Positions 22,331-33,698 of a DNA stretch of 64,000 nt are shown piece by piece. Source of the DNA: Fremontodendron californicum (taxonomy: Eukaryota; Streptophyta; Magnoliopsida; Malvales; Malvaceae); contig JAULJL010000002.1 of NCBI GenBank assembly GCA_030761205.1, forward strand, positions 25,275,010 to 25,339,009. The letters run 5' to 3'. The notes under the pieces are model-generated. The model made no database searches, was not told the origin of the DNA, and saw only the letters and a program-made list of their open reading frames with translations. Both the position numbers and the translations under genes were made by a program. The first letter of the stretch is position 1, and every line of letters begins with the position of its first letter.

Positions 22331-24208
22331 TAGTAGTATTTATTGGCTTGTATAGAATTTTGAACCTAAATTTTTTTTCGGCTCAAGCTTGAGCAAGCAT
22401 GTAAAGTTTTGATACCATGTCTAGGTCCAACATGAACCTCGTTTGGCCATGCAAAAAATATATATAATACTTTTATAGTTTTACCATTAAAATGAAATGG
22501 CTTAAAATTTAAAAAAAAATTATCTACTAAAATCAACATATTGGTAATGTTGGACATGACACGAGAAAAATAACTAAAACACGATATAATATACGACATG
22601 ACACGAAAAAATTTCACGAACACTAAATGAATACACGAACATGTGAAAATCTATATAACACGAATTATTAACGTGTTGAAATATATAAACATATAACAGT
22701 ATAAACACGATTATAACACGAATACGATACGAATACATGGATTACTAGACCTACATGTAATAAGTTTATTAAAATAAAAAGGTATTTTTTAATAAAATAA
22801 TATTATAAATTGGGTCAAGCTTAAGAAATTTATTTTTGAATTGATCAACCTCGTAAACTTGATAAATAACTTAATCCATAAATAAATCTAATAACAATAT
22901 CTTATTTAATCAATTTTTAATATTTTATTTTAATAAAATATTTGTTATGGTAATAACAAATAATTTATTTCATCTTTATTTATTTATTTATTTATTTTGT
23001 AATTCTCTTCAAAAAGATAGTTTTGACACTTTATCTTAAGGTTCTCACGGTAATAATTTTTACCGTAGCAGTCACCCTCTTTTCTTCTCTGTCTGCACTC
23101 GATTATAGATTGTCTTTACCCACTTTTTCCTTAACAGGACAAAATTCTAACTGGGAAAAGCAATAAAATTTTGCGTATGTTTCCAAATTATACTAATATA
23201 CAAGGGCTACATTCCGTCCAACATTCAAAAGTTTTCACATTTTTTTTCTTTTAACTTTATTCTGATTTATGAAATCTTTGTTAGTATAATATTGCCACTC
23301 TACTACTTCATTTTAAGGATATTTATAGATGAATCTTATACGTTTGCGAATCAAATACCATTCTTTCCCTTTCTTTTACTACTTAAAAAAGTTTAAACTT
23401 TCTAGGCTTGTAACCTGTAACACTGACATTCCAAATTGGTGCAAAAGAATTAAAGAGAGAAGAAAAAAGCTGTGAACTTTTGAAAGATCTTCTGCTACTG
23501 TTCGATGGCTTTCAGTTTTTTTTTCTTTTCTTTAAACCCTAATTTCCTTTTCCCTTTTCCCCGTTGTAGAAGGAATATCTATTTTGTTTTATGGTTAGGC
23601 CTAAATCAACTGCTTTATTTTAGTGGAGTCAACGCTTGGCTCATGAATTAATTATATAGTCTATGGATCTGACGTCTAGAAAGTTTTGATAACCAAAAAA
23701 GTTTGGTAAGTTTCAGTAAAGAAATATACTCCTACTAGATTTGGTATAACTTTGGAAGAACAGAATAGAAATCAATATTTTCCTGTTGTCTGAAAAGGTG
23801 AGGAGCACAATTGCACATATAATATAGCATAAACAAAGAACAAACTTGCCAAATTCAACAAACACAAACACTTGAAATAATACCAAATATGCAAAAGTGG
23901 AGACTGAAACACTCTAAATATTTCCATAGTGACGAAAAATGGAAAAAGGAAAATCTTCGTATTGTTACCGTCAGAGAGGACATGGATCTCTGCTATTACA
24001 TTTTATTCATTTACGACTATTTTCTTTCTTTCTTCTTTAGTTCTTCTTCAGAAAAAAGCTAAGCCAATCGAAAAGAAAAGGATCCAAAGAGAAGTACATA
24101 TAGAAATTCTAGAGATACAGAGTTTCACTGTAATAACTATTAACTGAAATTGTCTACTTCTATACACTTCCACTCCCGGATCCTCCACTCCAAAGATTCA
24201 AGAAAAAG

Positions 24209-24213
<5 letters not shown>
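22331..24213. other. AT-rich intergenic region downstream of the CLE gene
   Basis: 22540-22760 is rich in ACACGA/TCGTGT motifs (about twelve ACACGA or CACGAA words), like a degraded short repeat. 23000-24200 is unique-looking AT-rich DNA without a convincing open frame. I see no gene. Confidence 0.4.

Positions 24214-24242
<29 letters not shown>
24214..24242. repeat. (AT)n microsatellite
   Basis: About fourteen uninterrupted AT dinucleotides, lying some 130 bp downstream of the stop codon of the minus-strand CLE gene, so probably in its 3' UTR or just past it. Confidence 0.95.
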
Positions 24243-24244
<2 letters not shown>

Positions 24245-24372
24245 AAAATACCCTCGTTTTTCCCCCTAGAATTACTAAAATCAATCAAAATACTAGCACG
24301 AAAATGATGAGAAAAACGTGGGTATTTTGGATAGGATTTAACAAAGTTCAGGAAAAAAAAAAGGATTTTCTA

Positions 24373-24700
24373 CTAGTTGTGTAGAGGATCTGGGCAACTG
24401 GGAACTCTTCGTTTGCTTTCTTCAAATCCTTTATCGGTTTCGTTGAAACTGAAAGATCTTCCATTGAAGTACTTTTGAAACAAGTCCCCTTCGCCCTTGT
24501 TATCTTTCATGCCTTGCCTCTGTCATCATTCTCATCCCATTTCCTGGAAAAATCCTTACTGCTCCAGCTCGGCAATCACAGAAAACCCAAATCTTTAAGA
24601 CATAGATAATCAACAACACCACCACATAAGAGTACAAGAGCCTCATGCTGCTGAAAAACCACATCCCCATAAAAAAGTCCACATAAAGATGCCCACTCAC
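24373..24700 (-). CDS. CLE27: CLE-family signalling peptide precursor, CLE27-like, with a one-base frameshift
   Basis: Encodes a small secreted precursor. An N-terminal hydrophobic signal region (LLYSYVVVLLIIYVLKIWV) is followed by RAGAVRIFPGNG, a variable spacer, and a C-terminal CLE motif RRVPSCPDPLHN directly before the stop at 24373-24375. The CLE motif has the family's two hydroxylatable-type prolines and the HN end. From memory Arabidopsis CLE27 ends in RIVPSCPDPLHN and has a GAIRIFP block after its signal peptide, so both landmarks match. The secreted 12-residue peptide would act on CLAVATA-type receptor kinases. As read, the frame hits TAA at 24500-24502, while the CLE motif lies in the next frame. 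Dropping one base of the T run at 24505-24507 (A run on the coding strand) joins them. The start is 24700 or, by length comparison, the internal Met at 24670. No intron is needed. It is either a recent pseudogene or a one-base sequence error. Confidence 0.8.
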
Positions 24701-25100
24701 TCACTGTACACTTCCCCTCCTCCACTTCTCATTCTTCCTTATCCCTTTTTCTTGTGAAGGATAAAAAATACTTACCTTACTCGCCCCTTATCTTCAAAAA
24801 TATTGGGGGAAAAAAAAACAGAATCCAACACTGTTTCTCTAAAGAAATTTAGCTAGATTGTTGCTTGTGTTACTGTTGACAAAATGAGTTTGGAGAGTTT
24901 GCTTTTCTTAGAACAACTCTCTCTCTTTTCCTTTCTTTTTCTGGCCTTTGAATCTAGGAGTAGGAGAAGTATTAAGAGAAAGAATGGACAGGCTAATTTA
25001 GGTAAGGGGAAGGGAAAGCAAGAGAAAGATAGATGGAGGAGGGCTCATGCAATCCACACTGGCCCACGTGATGTGAGAACAATGTGATTCCTAGTTTATT
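24701..25100 (-). promoter_or_regulatory. Upstream region of the CLE gene with a G-box
   Basis: On the minus strand this precedes the CLE start. It contains CACGTG at 25065-25070 (a G-box, the plant bHLH/bZIP site), a pyrimidine-rich leader candidate and a 72-residue-class open frame on the other strand that I do not consider coding. A clear TATA box is not seen. Much of it is part of the duplication at 24826-25748. Confidence 0.4.
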
Positions 25101-25748
25101 TTATGAGGTCAAGGTATTAAAACTTCGATAAATTAATAATTTTGATTAATTAATAAAATTTTATAATTTTAATTTGGATCAATATATTAAAATAATAATT
25201 TCGTTAACTGTATAAAATAATATTTTTTTTTATAATTCTTTAAGGCTAAACAAATAAATAAATTAATAATTTCTAAAAATATATATATAAAAAAATATAA
25301 AAGTTCATATAATAGCAAGTTATTTTCACTTAACAACTTTTAACTTCTCATTTAATTTTTTTTTTATCAAAATATGCATTTAAAGGTATTTATTTTTTCT
25401 TTATACCTCATCTTTAACATTTTGCAATTTAAGCACCACATTCGATACATTCTTTTCATATTATAGCAAGTTTACTATTACTTGAAATGCCTTTTTTGAA
25501 ATACAGTTAGTAAAGCACAACTGTCATTTGAATCTTGATCATCATCAATAAGCATATTCATGATTCCTTGAATATTTTTTTATCTGTAGGTGTTTCAATC
25601 ACTGTATCTAGTGTTTTTCATTTATAAGTCATTCATGTATCTTAATAAAAAATAATAATAATATACATACATAAATTTTTTTATAAATTAATAAAAATTA
25701 ATTTATCAATAAATAATTTATTCATTTATCAATAAATTCTTTAAAATT
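24826..25748. repeat. 0.9-kb segmental duplication, copy A (CLE upstream)
   Basis: Near-identical in order to 28768-29703: CAACACTGTTTCTCTAAAG, then AATGAGTTTGGAGAG, GGACAGGCTAATTTAGGTAA, the CACGTG G-box, an AT-rich stretch and AGCAAGTTTACTATT. Differences are scattered substitutions, small indels and expanded homopolymers. The copy adjoining the CLE gene is this one. Confidence 0.9.
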
Positions 25749-25801
25749 TTATTTTATAGAAGTTTCAATTTATATATAAAATGCTATCTCAGGCTTTCAG
25801 C

Positions 25802-26051
25802 TAGAGGTGCTCATGGGCTGGGCCGAGCCGAGGCTCGAAAATTTTTCAACATCCTTGCCCAAGCCCGACCATTTAAAAAATATATATATATTTTTTATTA
25901 ATATTTTTATAATTAAAATTAAATAAAATAATATTATTTTAATACCTAAAACACTGTTCCGGATCGGACCGGATCAAAAAATGCTTATCTAGATCCAGCC
26001 CAATATGGACCTATCGGCACGGACGGATTGCTCGGCCCGTGAGCAGGTCGA
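25802..26051. mobile_element. hAT-like MITE, 250 bp
   Basis: Starts TAGAGGTGCTCATGGGCTGGGC and ends GGCCCGTGAGCAGGTCGA, imperfect ~18-bp terminal inverted repeats. Flanked by the exact 8-bp duplication CTTTCAGC (25794-25801 and 26052-26059), the length typical of hAT elements. The interior is AT-rich, with GC-rich ends. Confidence 0.88.
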
Positions 26052-26175
26052 CTTTCAGCCATGTACAGAGATTATGTTCGTTTGACTTCAGTCTTTGCCC
26101 TAATATTAAATCAAATCAACCTTCCACTTCCAGGGCACAAAAAGAAAGCTAAAAAAACCTTCCACTCCCACTAAG

Positions 26176-26478
26176 TAGACCTGCTAATGGGTTGGGCCAC
26201 GGCTCGATTTTTTTTTTTATTATTTGTCTAGGCCTGGTCTTGGGTCGGGCCGGGCCGACCCTGTAAGCCCGAATTTACTATTCATCGGATTAAAATTTAT
26301 TTATTTTTATATATTTTTATATTTTTATAATTAAAATAAAATAAAATAATATTATTATAATAAAAAAATACTGTTCCGAGACTGACCGACCTGAAACAAA
26401 AATATCCTGTCCAGGTCCAGCTCAATACGGGCCAGGTCTGTCGGGCCGGAAGGACTGCCCGGCCCATGAGCAGGTCTA
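26176..26478. mobile_element. hAT-like MITE, 303 bp, same family
   Basis: Starts TAGACCTGCTAATGGGTTGG and ends CCCATGAGCAGGTCTA. The terminal repeats match over about 20 positions. The exact 8-bp duplication CCACTAAG lies at 26168-26175 and 26479-26486. It shares the GTCGGGCCGGGCC-type ends with the copy 125 bp upstream, in the same orientation. Confidence 0.9.
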
Positions 26479-26564
26479 CCACTAAGTAGCATGTGTTGAT
26501 TATGTTAAAAAATCTGCATGTCGGTACCAAGGCCAAGGTATCTTTTCTTTTATAGTAAAATTTA

Positions 26565-26877
26565 GGTTAAAATATTAAAAAAAATTCTGAATTATTTTAT
26601 TTTTTAAAATAAGTTTTTATATTTTTATTGTACCCAATAAGTTTTTACTTTATGATTTGTATCTAAATAAGTCTTTATTTCAAAAAAAAATGTTGATTTA
26701 TATTATGGGTTTATTTAGATATAAATTAAATGTTAAGGGCATAATTGGGTACAAATTAAAGGTTATCAACTTATTTGGATGCAAAATAAAAGTTAAGAGC
26801 TTATTTGGGTGTAATAAAAATATAAGGGTTTATTTAAATAAAGTGATGAAGTTCATGGATTGTTTATTATTTTAGTC
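26565..26877. mobile_element. Mutator-like MITE, 313 bp
   Basis: Ends GGTTAAAATATT and, inverted, GACTAAAATAAT. Almost the whole element is two mirrored arms sharing AATAAGTTTTTA, CTAAATAAG and GTACCCAA-type blocks. The exact 9-bp duplication TAAAATTTA lies at 26556-26564 and 26878-26886. Non-coding. Confidence 0.88.
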
Positions 26878-26886
26878 TAAAATTTA

Positions 26887-28560
26887 TACAGATATAATTG
26901 AATGAAATGGCAGTATGACAACAGTGTTTTTATCTTAATAATCCTCTTTTTTAACCTAGATGGTGGTGTTGAAGGAAAAAAGTGGTTAAGGATTGTAAAG
27001 TATGGTGGCTGGAATGATTTTAGAGAGAAAGTTACATAGAGATTCTTGAGAATAAAAGTTTATCATATTATCAAAAAATTTAAAATGAAGTTTTTGAACC
27101 TCTATTTATTATTCACCGGGAGAAGTTACAAAGGAGATTGGGAATTTATTTTAGTATGCGTTACATAAAATATGGGTTAATGGGAGAGGGAAGTTACAAT
27201 AAGTTAAAACCTTGGGAGAATACTATATGACAAACAATAAATGTTAATCACATTAAAATATAAGAGTACGTCACTTGTTCAAAGAGAAAATGAAACACTA
27301 GCATTCTAGGAAAAGCAGCGCCAAACTGTGTTGCCAGCAAATTATGCCAAGTTGCATTACCTAACAAACTCTGCTATAGTTGCGCTGCAAGCACTGCCAA
27401 GCTACAATGCTAACAAACTGTGCTAACCCTGCTGCCAGCAAGTTTTGGCAAACTGCATTGCTAGCAAGCATGCTCTGCTTCCCATAAGAATATATTAGTG
27501 GTCAAACACAAATATTTACATGTGTCTCACCTAAATTTCATAGAAGGTAAATTTAATTTAATTATTAAATAAATTGAAAGATAGAAACTCAATGTTTACT
27601 AAGGAGTAAAGACTACAGAGTAAGAAGGAGCAACATTTTTTTTAATAAAGGTAGTAATTGTGCAGGTCCCGGTTGGTCATATCAGGTTTGGACTTTACGG
27701 ATTTGGGTTTGTAGGATTCGGATCATTTTTTATTTGGGCTCTTTTGAGTTTGGACCATTCCGGATTCGAATTCGGGCAGATTTTATGTCATTTTTTATTT
27801 TATGTTACAATAGAAAGATCATATTTTAATTTCCCTTTTAATTTGAATTTTTAGAAATAAGCAAGTTGCCTTTTATGTTGTTTCAAACCTATATGTCTGT
27901 TTATCTACTTTTGGATAAAACAAAAGATAGAGCAGAGATGAAAATTTAATAATTTATTATATATTAAAATTTATAAATATTTAATTTATCTTCAGATCCT
28001 CTGGATAAGAGAAATATAAAATATAAAACTTATACCAAAATCAACTAATTGAATTTTGTTTTGTAGAAGGTTTATCTCTTATGAAATTGAGATTAGATAT
28101 ACTAGAAATGGTCATTGTAAAATCATGGCAAAATTGTTGATGTTCCCTTGATCTCTTGTTGAACCTTTTAACCTACTGAATAGATTAGCTTACATTTTCA
28201 TGACATGTGATTTGTGAGATAGAATTTCGATTTTTGTTGGTTGTCTACATGGATGATTCTATCTGAATAAGTAGAATTAAGTCAATTTCAACTTTGTCAC
28301 AACTGATAGCAACCATTCATTTAATTGTTCACTTCTTTTTTCATCATATTTAATATATATCTTGATATAAATTTAAGATTTTTAAAATATTTGAAGTGAT
28401 TTTAGTGATTTCTTTATTTAATTCAAATTATTTTATACTCAAATAGTTTTAATATCCTTGCAAGTTACAAGTTCAAAATATAATTGAATTGTTCATAAAA
28501 TTATTATTTCACCTTTATATATATATATATATATATTAAATTTTAACTTTTGATTAAAAA
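26887..28560. other. Intergenic region, no gene recognised
   Basis: Contains an imperfect ~50-bp repeat with GCCAGCAA/CTGCCAAGC words at 27310-27480, a GGATTTGGGTTTG-type segment at 27660-27790 and AT-rich filler with (AT)n at 28517-28536. Short frames only. Confidence 0.4.
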
Positions 28561-28574
28561 AGTAACAAGGATAT

Positions 28575-28690
28575 TATGTTTTAGGTTCGGATCATTTCAG
28601 GTTCAGATCATTTCGAGTTCGAGTCATTTCAGGCTTGAATCATTTCGAGTTCAGATCATTTTGGATTCAAATTTTCACAAGTTCGAATCT
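28575..28690. repeat. Short tandem repeat, ~16-bp unit
   Basis: About five copies of GGTTCAGATCATTTCR-type units in a row, diverging at the 3' side. It lies immediately before duplication copy B. Confidence 0.75.
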
Positions 28691-28767
28691 TTAATTTTTT
28701 TTTTTATCAAATCGAATTTGACCGAATTAAAATTCAAATTTTTAGGATAAACTTTCGAATTCAAATT

Positions 28768-29703
28768 CAACACTGTTTCTCTAAAGAAATTTAGCTAGCT
28801 AGCTAGATTGTTGTTTGTGTTGACAAAATGAGTTTGGAGAGCTTGCTTTTCTTAGAATAAATCTCTCTCTTTTCCTCTCTTTTTCTGGCCTTTTAATCTA
28901 AGGAGTAGGACAAGTATTAAGAGAAAGAATGGACAGGCTAATTTAGGTAAGGGGAAGGGAGAGCAAGAGAAAGATGGAGGAGGGCTTATGCAATCCACAC
29001 TGGCCCACGTGATGAGAGAACAATGTGATTCCTAGTTTATTTTATGAGGCTAAGGTATTAAAATTTCGATAAATAAATATTCGATAAATTAATAATTTTT
29101 GTTAATTAAAAAATTTTACAATTTTAATTTGGATCAGTGTATAAGATAATAGTTTTTTTTTTTTTTTTTATAATTCTTTAAGGCTCAACAAATAGATAAA
29201 TTAATAATTTTTATAAAAAAAAAAATTCATATAATAGTAAGTTATTTTCCCTTACCAAATTTTACCATCTCATTTTAAATTTTTATCAAAATATGCATTT
29301 AATTTTTTTTTTTTTTTCTTTATACCTAAAACAAATTGAACTTCATCCTTAACATTTTGCAATTCACACACCATATTCGATACATTCTTTTCATATTATA
29401 GCAAGTTTACTATTGCTTGAAATGCCTTTTTTTTAAAAAAAAAAAAAAAAACAGTTAGTAAAGCACAACTATCATTTGAATCTTAGTCATCATCAATATG
29501 CATGTTCATGAATCCTTGAATAATTTTTTCATCTGTAAGTGTTTCCATCACTGTATCTAGTGTTTTTCATTTATAGGTCAATTATGTATCTTAATAAAAA
29601 AATAATAATATACATACATAAATTTTTTTTTATAAATTAATAAATATTAATTTATCAATAAATAATTTATTCATTATCAATAATTAAATAAATTTTTTAA
29701 AAT
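28768..29703. repeat. 0.9-kb segmental duplication, copy B
   Basis: Copy of 24826-25748 in the same orientation, including the CACGTG G-box at 29006-29011 and an expanded GCTAGCTAGCTAG tract. No CLE coding sequence follows it. Its left neighbour is the 16-bp repeat and its right neighbour the inverted-repeat block at 29704. The open frame of copy A is broken here, which argues against that frame being a gene. Confidence 0.9.
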
Positions 29704-30955
29704 AGTGGAGGTGAGATTAAAAACAGCAGTGGAAGTGAGATTAGTTACTGTAGCGGTAAGATTAAAATCAGCGGTGAGATATATGTTTGGATGCAAAAGC
29801 AGCGATGGCGGTTAGGTAAATTATAGTGAGAAGAGAAAATGACTATTAAGGACATTAGATAAAAATGTGTATATATGTAATAGAATTTTTAATTTATTTG
29901 ATATTTACAAAAACTAATAAATAATTAAAATTATATTTATGCCAAATAATAATTTTATTAATAAAATTTACAAAAACATATTAAATAATATTTTTGTATT
30001 TATTTTTTATTATTCATGTAATAATTTATTTTCATTTAATTCTTATTAATTTTATAATAATAAAATTTATATATTTATTAAATTATTATATAAAAATAAA
30101 ATATATATTTATTATATAATAATAAAATTTATTATATATTTATTATATAAAAAATAAAAAAATTAACCATACAAATTAAAATTGTAAGAGGTTCCACTGG
30201 AGCATTCATGCTCCCGTGAAAAAAAGGGGCCAGCATGGTCTCACCGTGTTGGCCCTTGTTTTCCAAACATTGTTTTCTGTGCAGTTGAGGCAAAAAAAAT
30301 CCCAATCGCATCGAACCGGAATCCATTTGATTTCAAACGGACACTCATTCTACCATCTCTAATTTTCAATTTATTGAGGGTTCGTTTGGATTTAAACGAA
30401 CCCCCAGTGAGGTGCGATTAGGGCACAAAAATGCCCCAATCACACCAATTGAGGCATTTGGATGAGGGGGTCAGCACAGTGACACCATGCTGGCCCCCTC
30501 TTTCTCCATTGGAGCTTGAAACTTCAACGGAGAAAAAGGCCCTCTAGTGGGAGGGTCTTTTACTTTTTAAGCCTTTTTTTTTATATTATATAATAAATAT
30601 ATGATAACTTTTTTTATTATATAATAAATTAATAAATATATTATATAATAATAAGAATTAATTGAAAATAAATAATTAAAAAAATTAAATATAAAATATT
30701 ATTTGATATATTATTATTTTTTATTTATCTATTAATAAAATAATTATTTCACAAAAATATAATTTAATAATTTTTAATTATTTATTAATTTTATAAATAT
30801 CAAATAATTTAAAAGTTTTATTGTATACACATTTTAATCTAATGTCCTTAATAGTCATTTTTTTTTCACTATAATTTACCAGTAATTAATCTTACTTTCA
30901 CTATTGTTTTTAATTTTATTAAAACTTATCTCACTGTTCATCTCAATGAAGTTTG
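29704..30955. repeat. Inverted-repeat element, centre ~30390
   Basis: The left arm begins GTGGAGGTGAGATTAAAAACA and contains GACATTAGATAAAAATGTGT. The right arm ends with the complement (ACATTTTAATCTAATGTCC at about 30828 and a degraded ACTATTGTTTTTAAT at 30900). The core has two GC-rich blocks (GGGGCCAGCATGGT and its complement) and a hairpin GGGTTCGTTT-loop-AAACGAACCC at 30378-30405. It shares its arm with the block at 18836-20050 but folded the other way round. Probably a non-autonomous DNA element, with ends unresolved. Confidence 0.6.
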
Positions 30956-33316
30956 AATGATTGAACATTATCGGCCCAACCTGCTTGGGTTATTAATAGA
31001 ACGCGCCATAGACTTCCGTGAGATTTACTCTCTTTATGTTAGGAAGGAAGAATTGATTAAATTAACAAAAAAAAAAAAGAATCGAGACATGATCGGTGAA
31101 AACTTGGGAGAAGCCGAGGAAGCTGACCGCGAATCTCGCCAAAGTGTTGGAGACATATGTCGCTACTTTGATCGTAGGTGACAAGGAAATGTGTCTGAAT
31201 ATCTCCGTACAATCTTATCAGAGTTTTTTTCAAATTAAGATTTTTTAGATTTTTATTTTTAAATTAAGATATTTTAGATTTATTTCTTAAAATAAGATAT
31301 TTTTAATCAAATGTGCCACGTCATATTTTTTTCTGTTTTCTTTTTTCTCATATAAAATTTCAATAAAAAATAATCCCTAAACCTCTTAAAAAAATTGAAA
31401 AGAATAAAGAGAAATTTTTTTTGAAATATATATTTTTTTTTATGGGAGTACAATCAAAAAATAAAATCAACCATTGAAAAAAAATGAATGTTGTCACTAA
31501 GATTAAACATAGACATATGATAGTTTTTTTTTTTTTTGGCTAAAGATGTCGATGGATTGGAATTGAATGTTGTCAATAAAAGGTAAATAGAAGAACGAAA
31601 AGAGAGAAAAATAAATAGTCAAATGCAAACATGGTAAGTTTTGTTGACATAGATAATGACATGATTTAAAGTTTATCTTTTGAGAAAAAAAATTAATAGT
31701 GTCTTTATTTGAGAATAAAAAATTTAATTTATCTTATATTAAGAAAAAACTCGATCTTATAAGGTATCAAATATCAATTATCAAAGTATCAAACTTTGAT
31801 GCAATCTTCTGAGTTATGACTTTTAACTTTTGATTTTGAAAACCCAAAATGAGGACTTTCCAATTCGTACCAAATGCATCTATAGAGTATATAGGCAATT
31901 GAATTGATACACCGACCTATAGGGTACATTATTCACGGGCAGACATGACATTGGATAGGATTAATGATTCATCTACTTGTCATATTCGTAGCGTTGTTTT
32001 CTCATGTGCACTACCTTTAAAAAAAAATTACTATTTTATAGATTCTTCATATATAGTTATCACGTTACAGCAAATTCAAAAATTATGATTCAACATATAA
32101 TTACAGATTTCAACATAAGTATGTGTAAAAAAATAAATAAACAATTGACTCTAATTTTAATTATTTTTAGCATATTCTTTCGATTTTTGTTAGGATACAT
32201 TTTGCTTGGTTTGACTTCTAAATTATAAATAAAAACTTGAAATAACCCAAATCAAGCCCTCAGTCCTATTCAAGTTTATAGTAATTGATTGGGTTCGTTT
32301 TGTCTATTGAAAAACTTGCAAACTTCCATTTAACCAAAAAGTTTTTCGAACCAAACTACTGTATGTAATCCTATACATGAATATGTTTGAATTTATATTT
32401 TCATTAATGGCGTAACAGTTATTAGAAAATAATGTCTATCAATATGTCTATGGGCCGAGCCGCGATCCAAATTTTTTTAATTTTCTTTACCTAGGTCTGA
32501 GCCGATCTGAGAACCCATATCACTATTTAAAATAATATTAAAAATATTTTTATATTAATATTTATAATAAAAATAAATTTTTATTAAAAAACAGTAATTC
32601 GGATCTAGCCGACCCAAATTAAAAAATCTTGTCCAAGCCCGATTCAATACAAACTGAACCTATCTGATCAAATGAATAACCCGATCCTTGAACAGGTACC
32701 TAATCATATGATCATTTTTAATTGCATAATGCATTTTGATTTATCACGTCTTTGACCGATCCACGTCATAAAAAGGATATATATATATAATAATTTCTTT
32801 GCTTAAATATTTTTTTCTCTCTCCATTTTGGAAAAGTGATTATTTTGCCTCACAAGTGTTTAAGGATGAAAATTTTGGTTTAGAGATCATTGTAAAGAGT
32901 GTTATATGTTCTTAAACAAAATTTATTAATGTTGCATGAATTTAATTCCAATTATCCTATTTGATAAATTGCAAATTGCACATGCATGCACTTTTCCTTT
33001 TAACTACAAAAAGAATGTAGTTTCGAGTTTCCCTCTCTGACATAAGATGTTTTATATCATGCATAATCTTTCTTTTTTTATTTATTTTATATATATATAT
33101 ATATATATATATTTTATTCCAACCTAAGCACAAGATCCAATTTAACCAAAAAATTTATGGCTATATTTCACCATCAAAAAACAAAAGTTTTTTCAACACT
33201 AATATCTATCAACATTGATGAGTATGGATCATAAAATGGAGAAATTTTTGTCACGTTAATCGCTGGCAATAACACATGCTAATTCAATCAAGACTGATGA
33301 ATTTCAACAATTATTT
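30956..33316. other. Intergenic region, one unidentified coding-like patch
   Basis: 31085-31210 (+) shows coding-like text in one frame (KPRKLTANLAKVLETYVAT then LIVGDKEMCLNIS) that I cannot assign. The ATG-initiated frame there is a different one. The rest is AT-rich, with a poly-T/poly-A rich 31380-31560 and (AT)n at 33089-33110. No gene is supported. Confidence 0.35.
32450..32695. mobile_element. Degenerate hAT-like MITE, third copy
   Basis: Left TATGGGCCGAGCCGCGATCC and right CCCGATCCTTGAACAGGTACC resemble the ends of the two intact copies at 25802 and 26176, with the same AT-rich interior and the GATCTAGCCGACCC-type internal block. The target duplication is not recognisable. Confidence 0.5.
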
Positions 33317-33698
33317 TTTTAAGGTAAATACTTCTTCTATTTCATTCTAAATATTAATAGCGTCATACATAATTGTTTGATTAATGAAATCAGAGTAATC
33401 TTCAATCTAGTACATATCCTCTAGGCTGTCCAAGCTATATCGAGCAAGTAAATGTGCTACCTCATTTCCTTGTCTCCTAGTATGTTGGAACCGATATACC
33501 TCAAGCTCCTTGATTCTTTCCCTCCCCTCATCCAATATTGTTCCCATGCCTGATTGATAATCCTCCTCCCTCAATAGTCTATCAATGACTTGAGTTGAAT
33601 CCCCTTCGAGAATGATTTTCCTAAACCCAAGTTGCGCTGCTAGCTCTAAGGCTTTTGTGGTTGCCATTGCCTAGCTTATGCATGCCTCAGCAACTCTG
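33317..33698 (-). pseudogene. LINE RNase H domain, C-terminal part
   Basis: Encodes the end of a plant L1-type ORF2: AEACIS, a stop, then ALELAAQLGFRKIILEGDS with the catalytic Asp in EGDS, and HTRRQGNEVAHLLARYSLD, the usual RVT_3-type RNase H ending. The upstream half of the same domain (KVNFDGVFDGNLKRGDVGIV) lies at about 39420-39530, beyond the solo LTR, and the frame is continuous across the CCGAT duplication. The 3' end is near a short T run at 33316-33322. No long poly(A) is visible. Confidence 0.8.

Noticed and set aside
24884..25087. 67-codon frame beginning MSLESLLFLEQ
   Set aside because: The duplicate at 28828 carries a stop in the same frame, and the region is the upstream part of the minus-strand CLE gene.
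30957..31181. 74-codon frame from an ATG
   Set aside because: Runs through a poly-A slippage-prone stretch, and a different frame looks more protein-like. No family match known to me.
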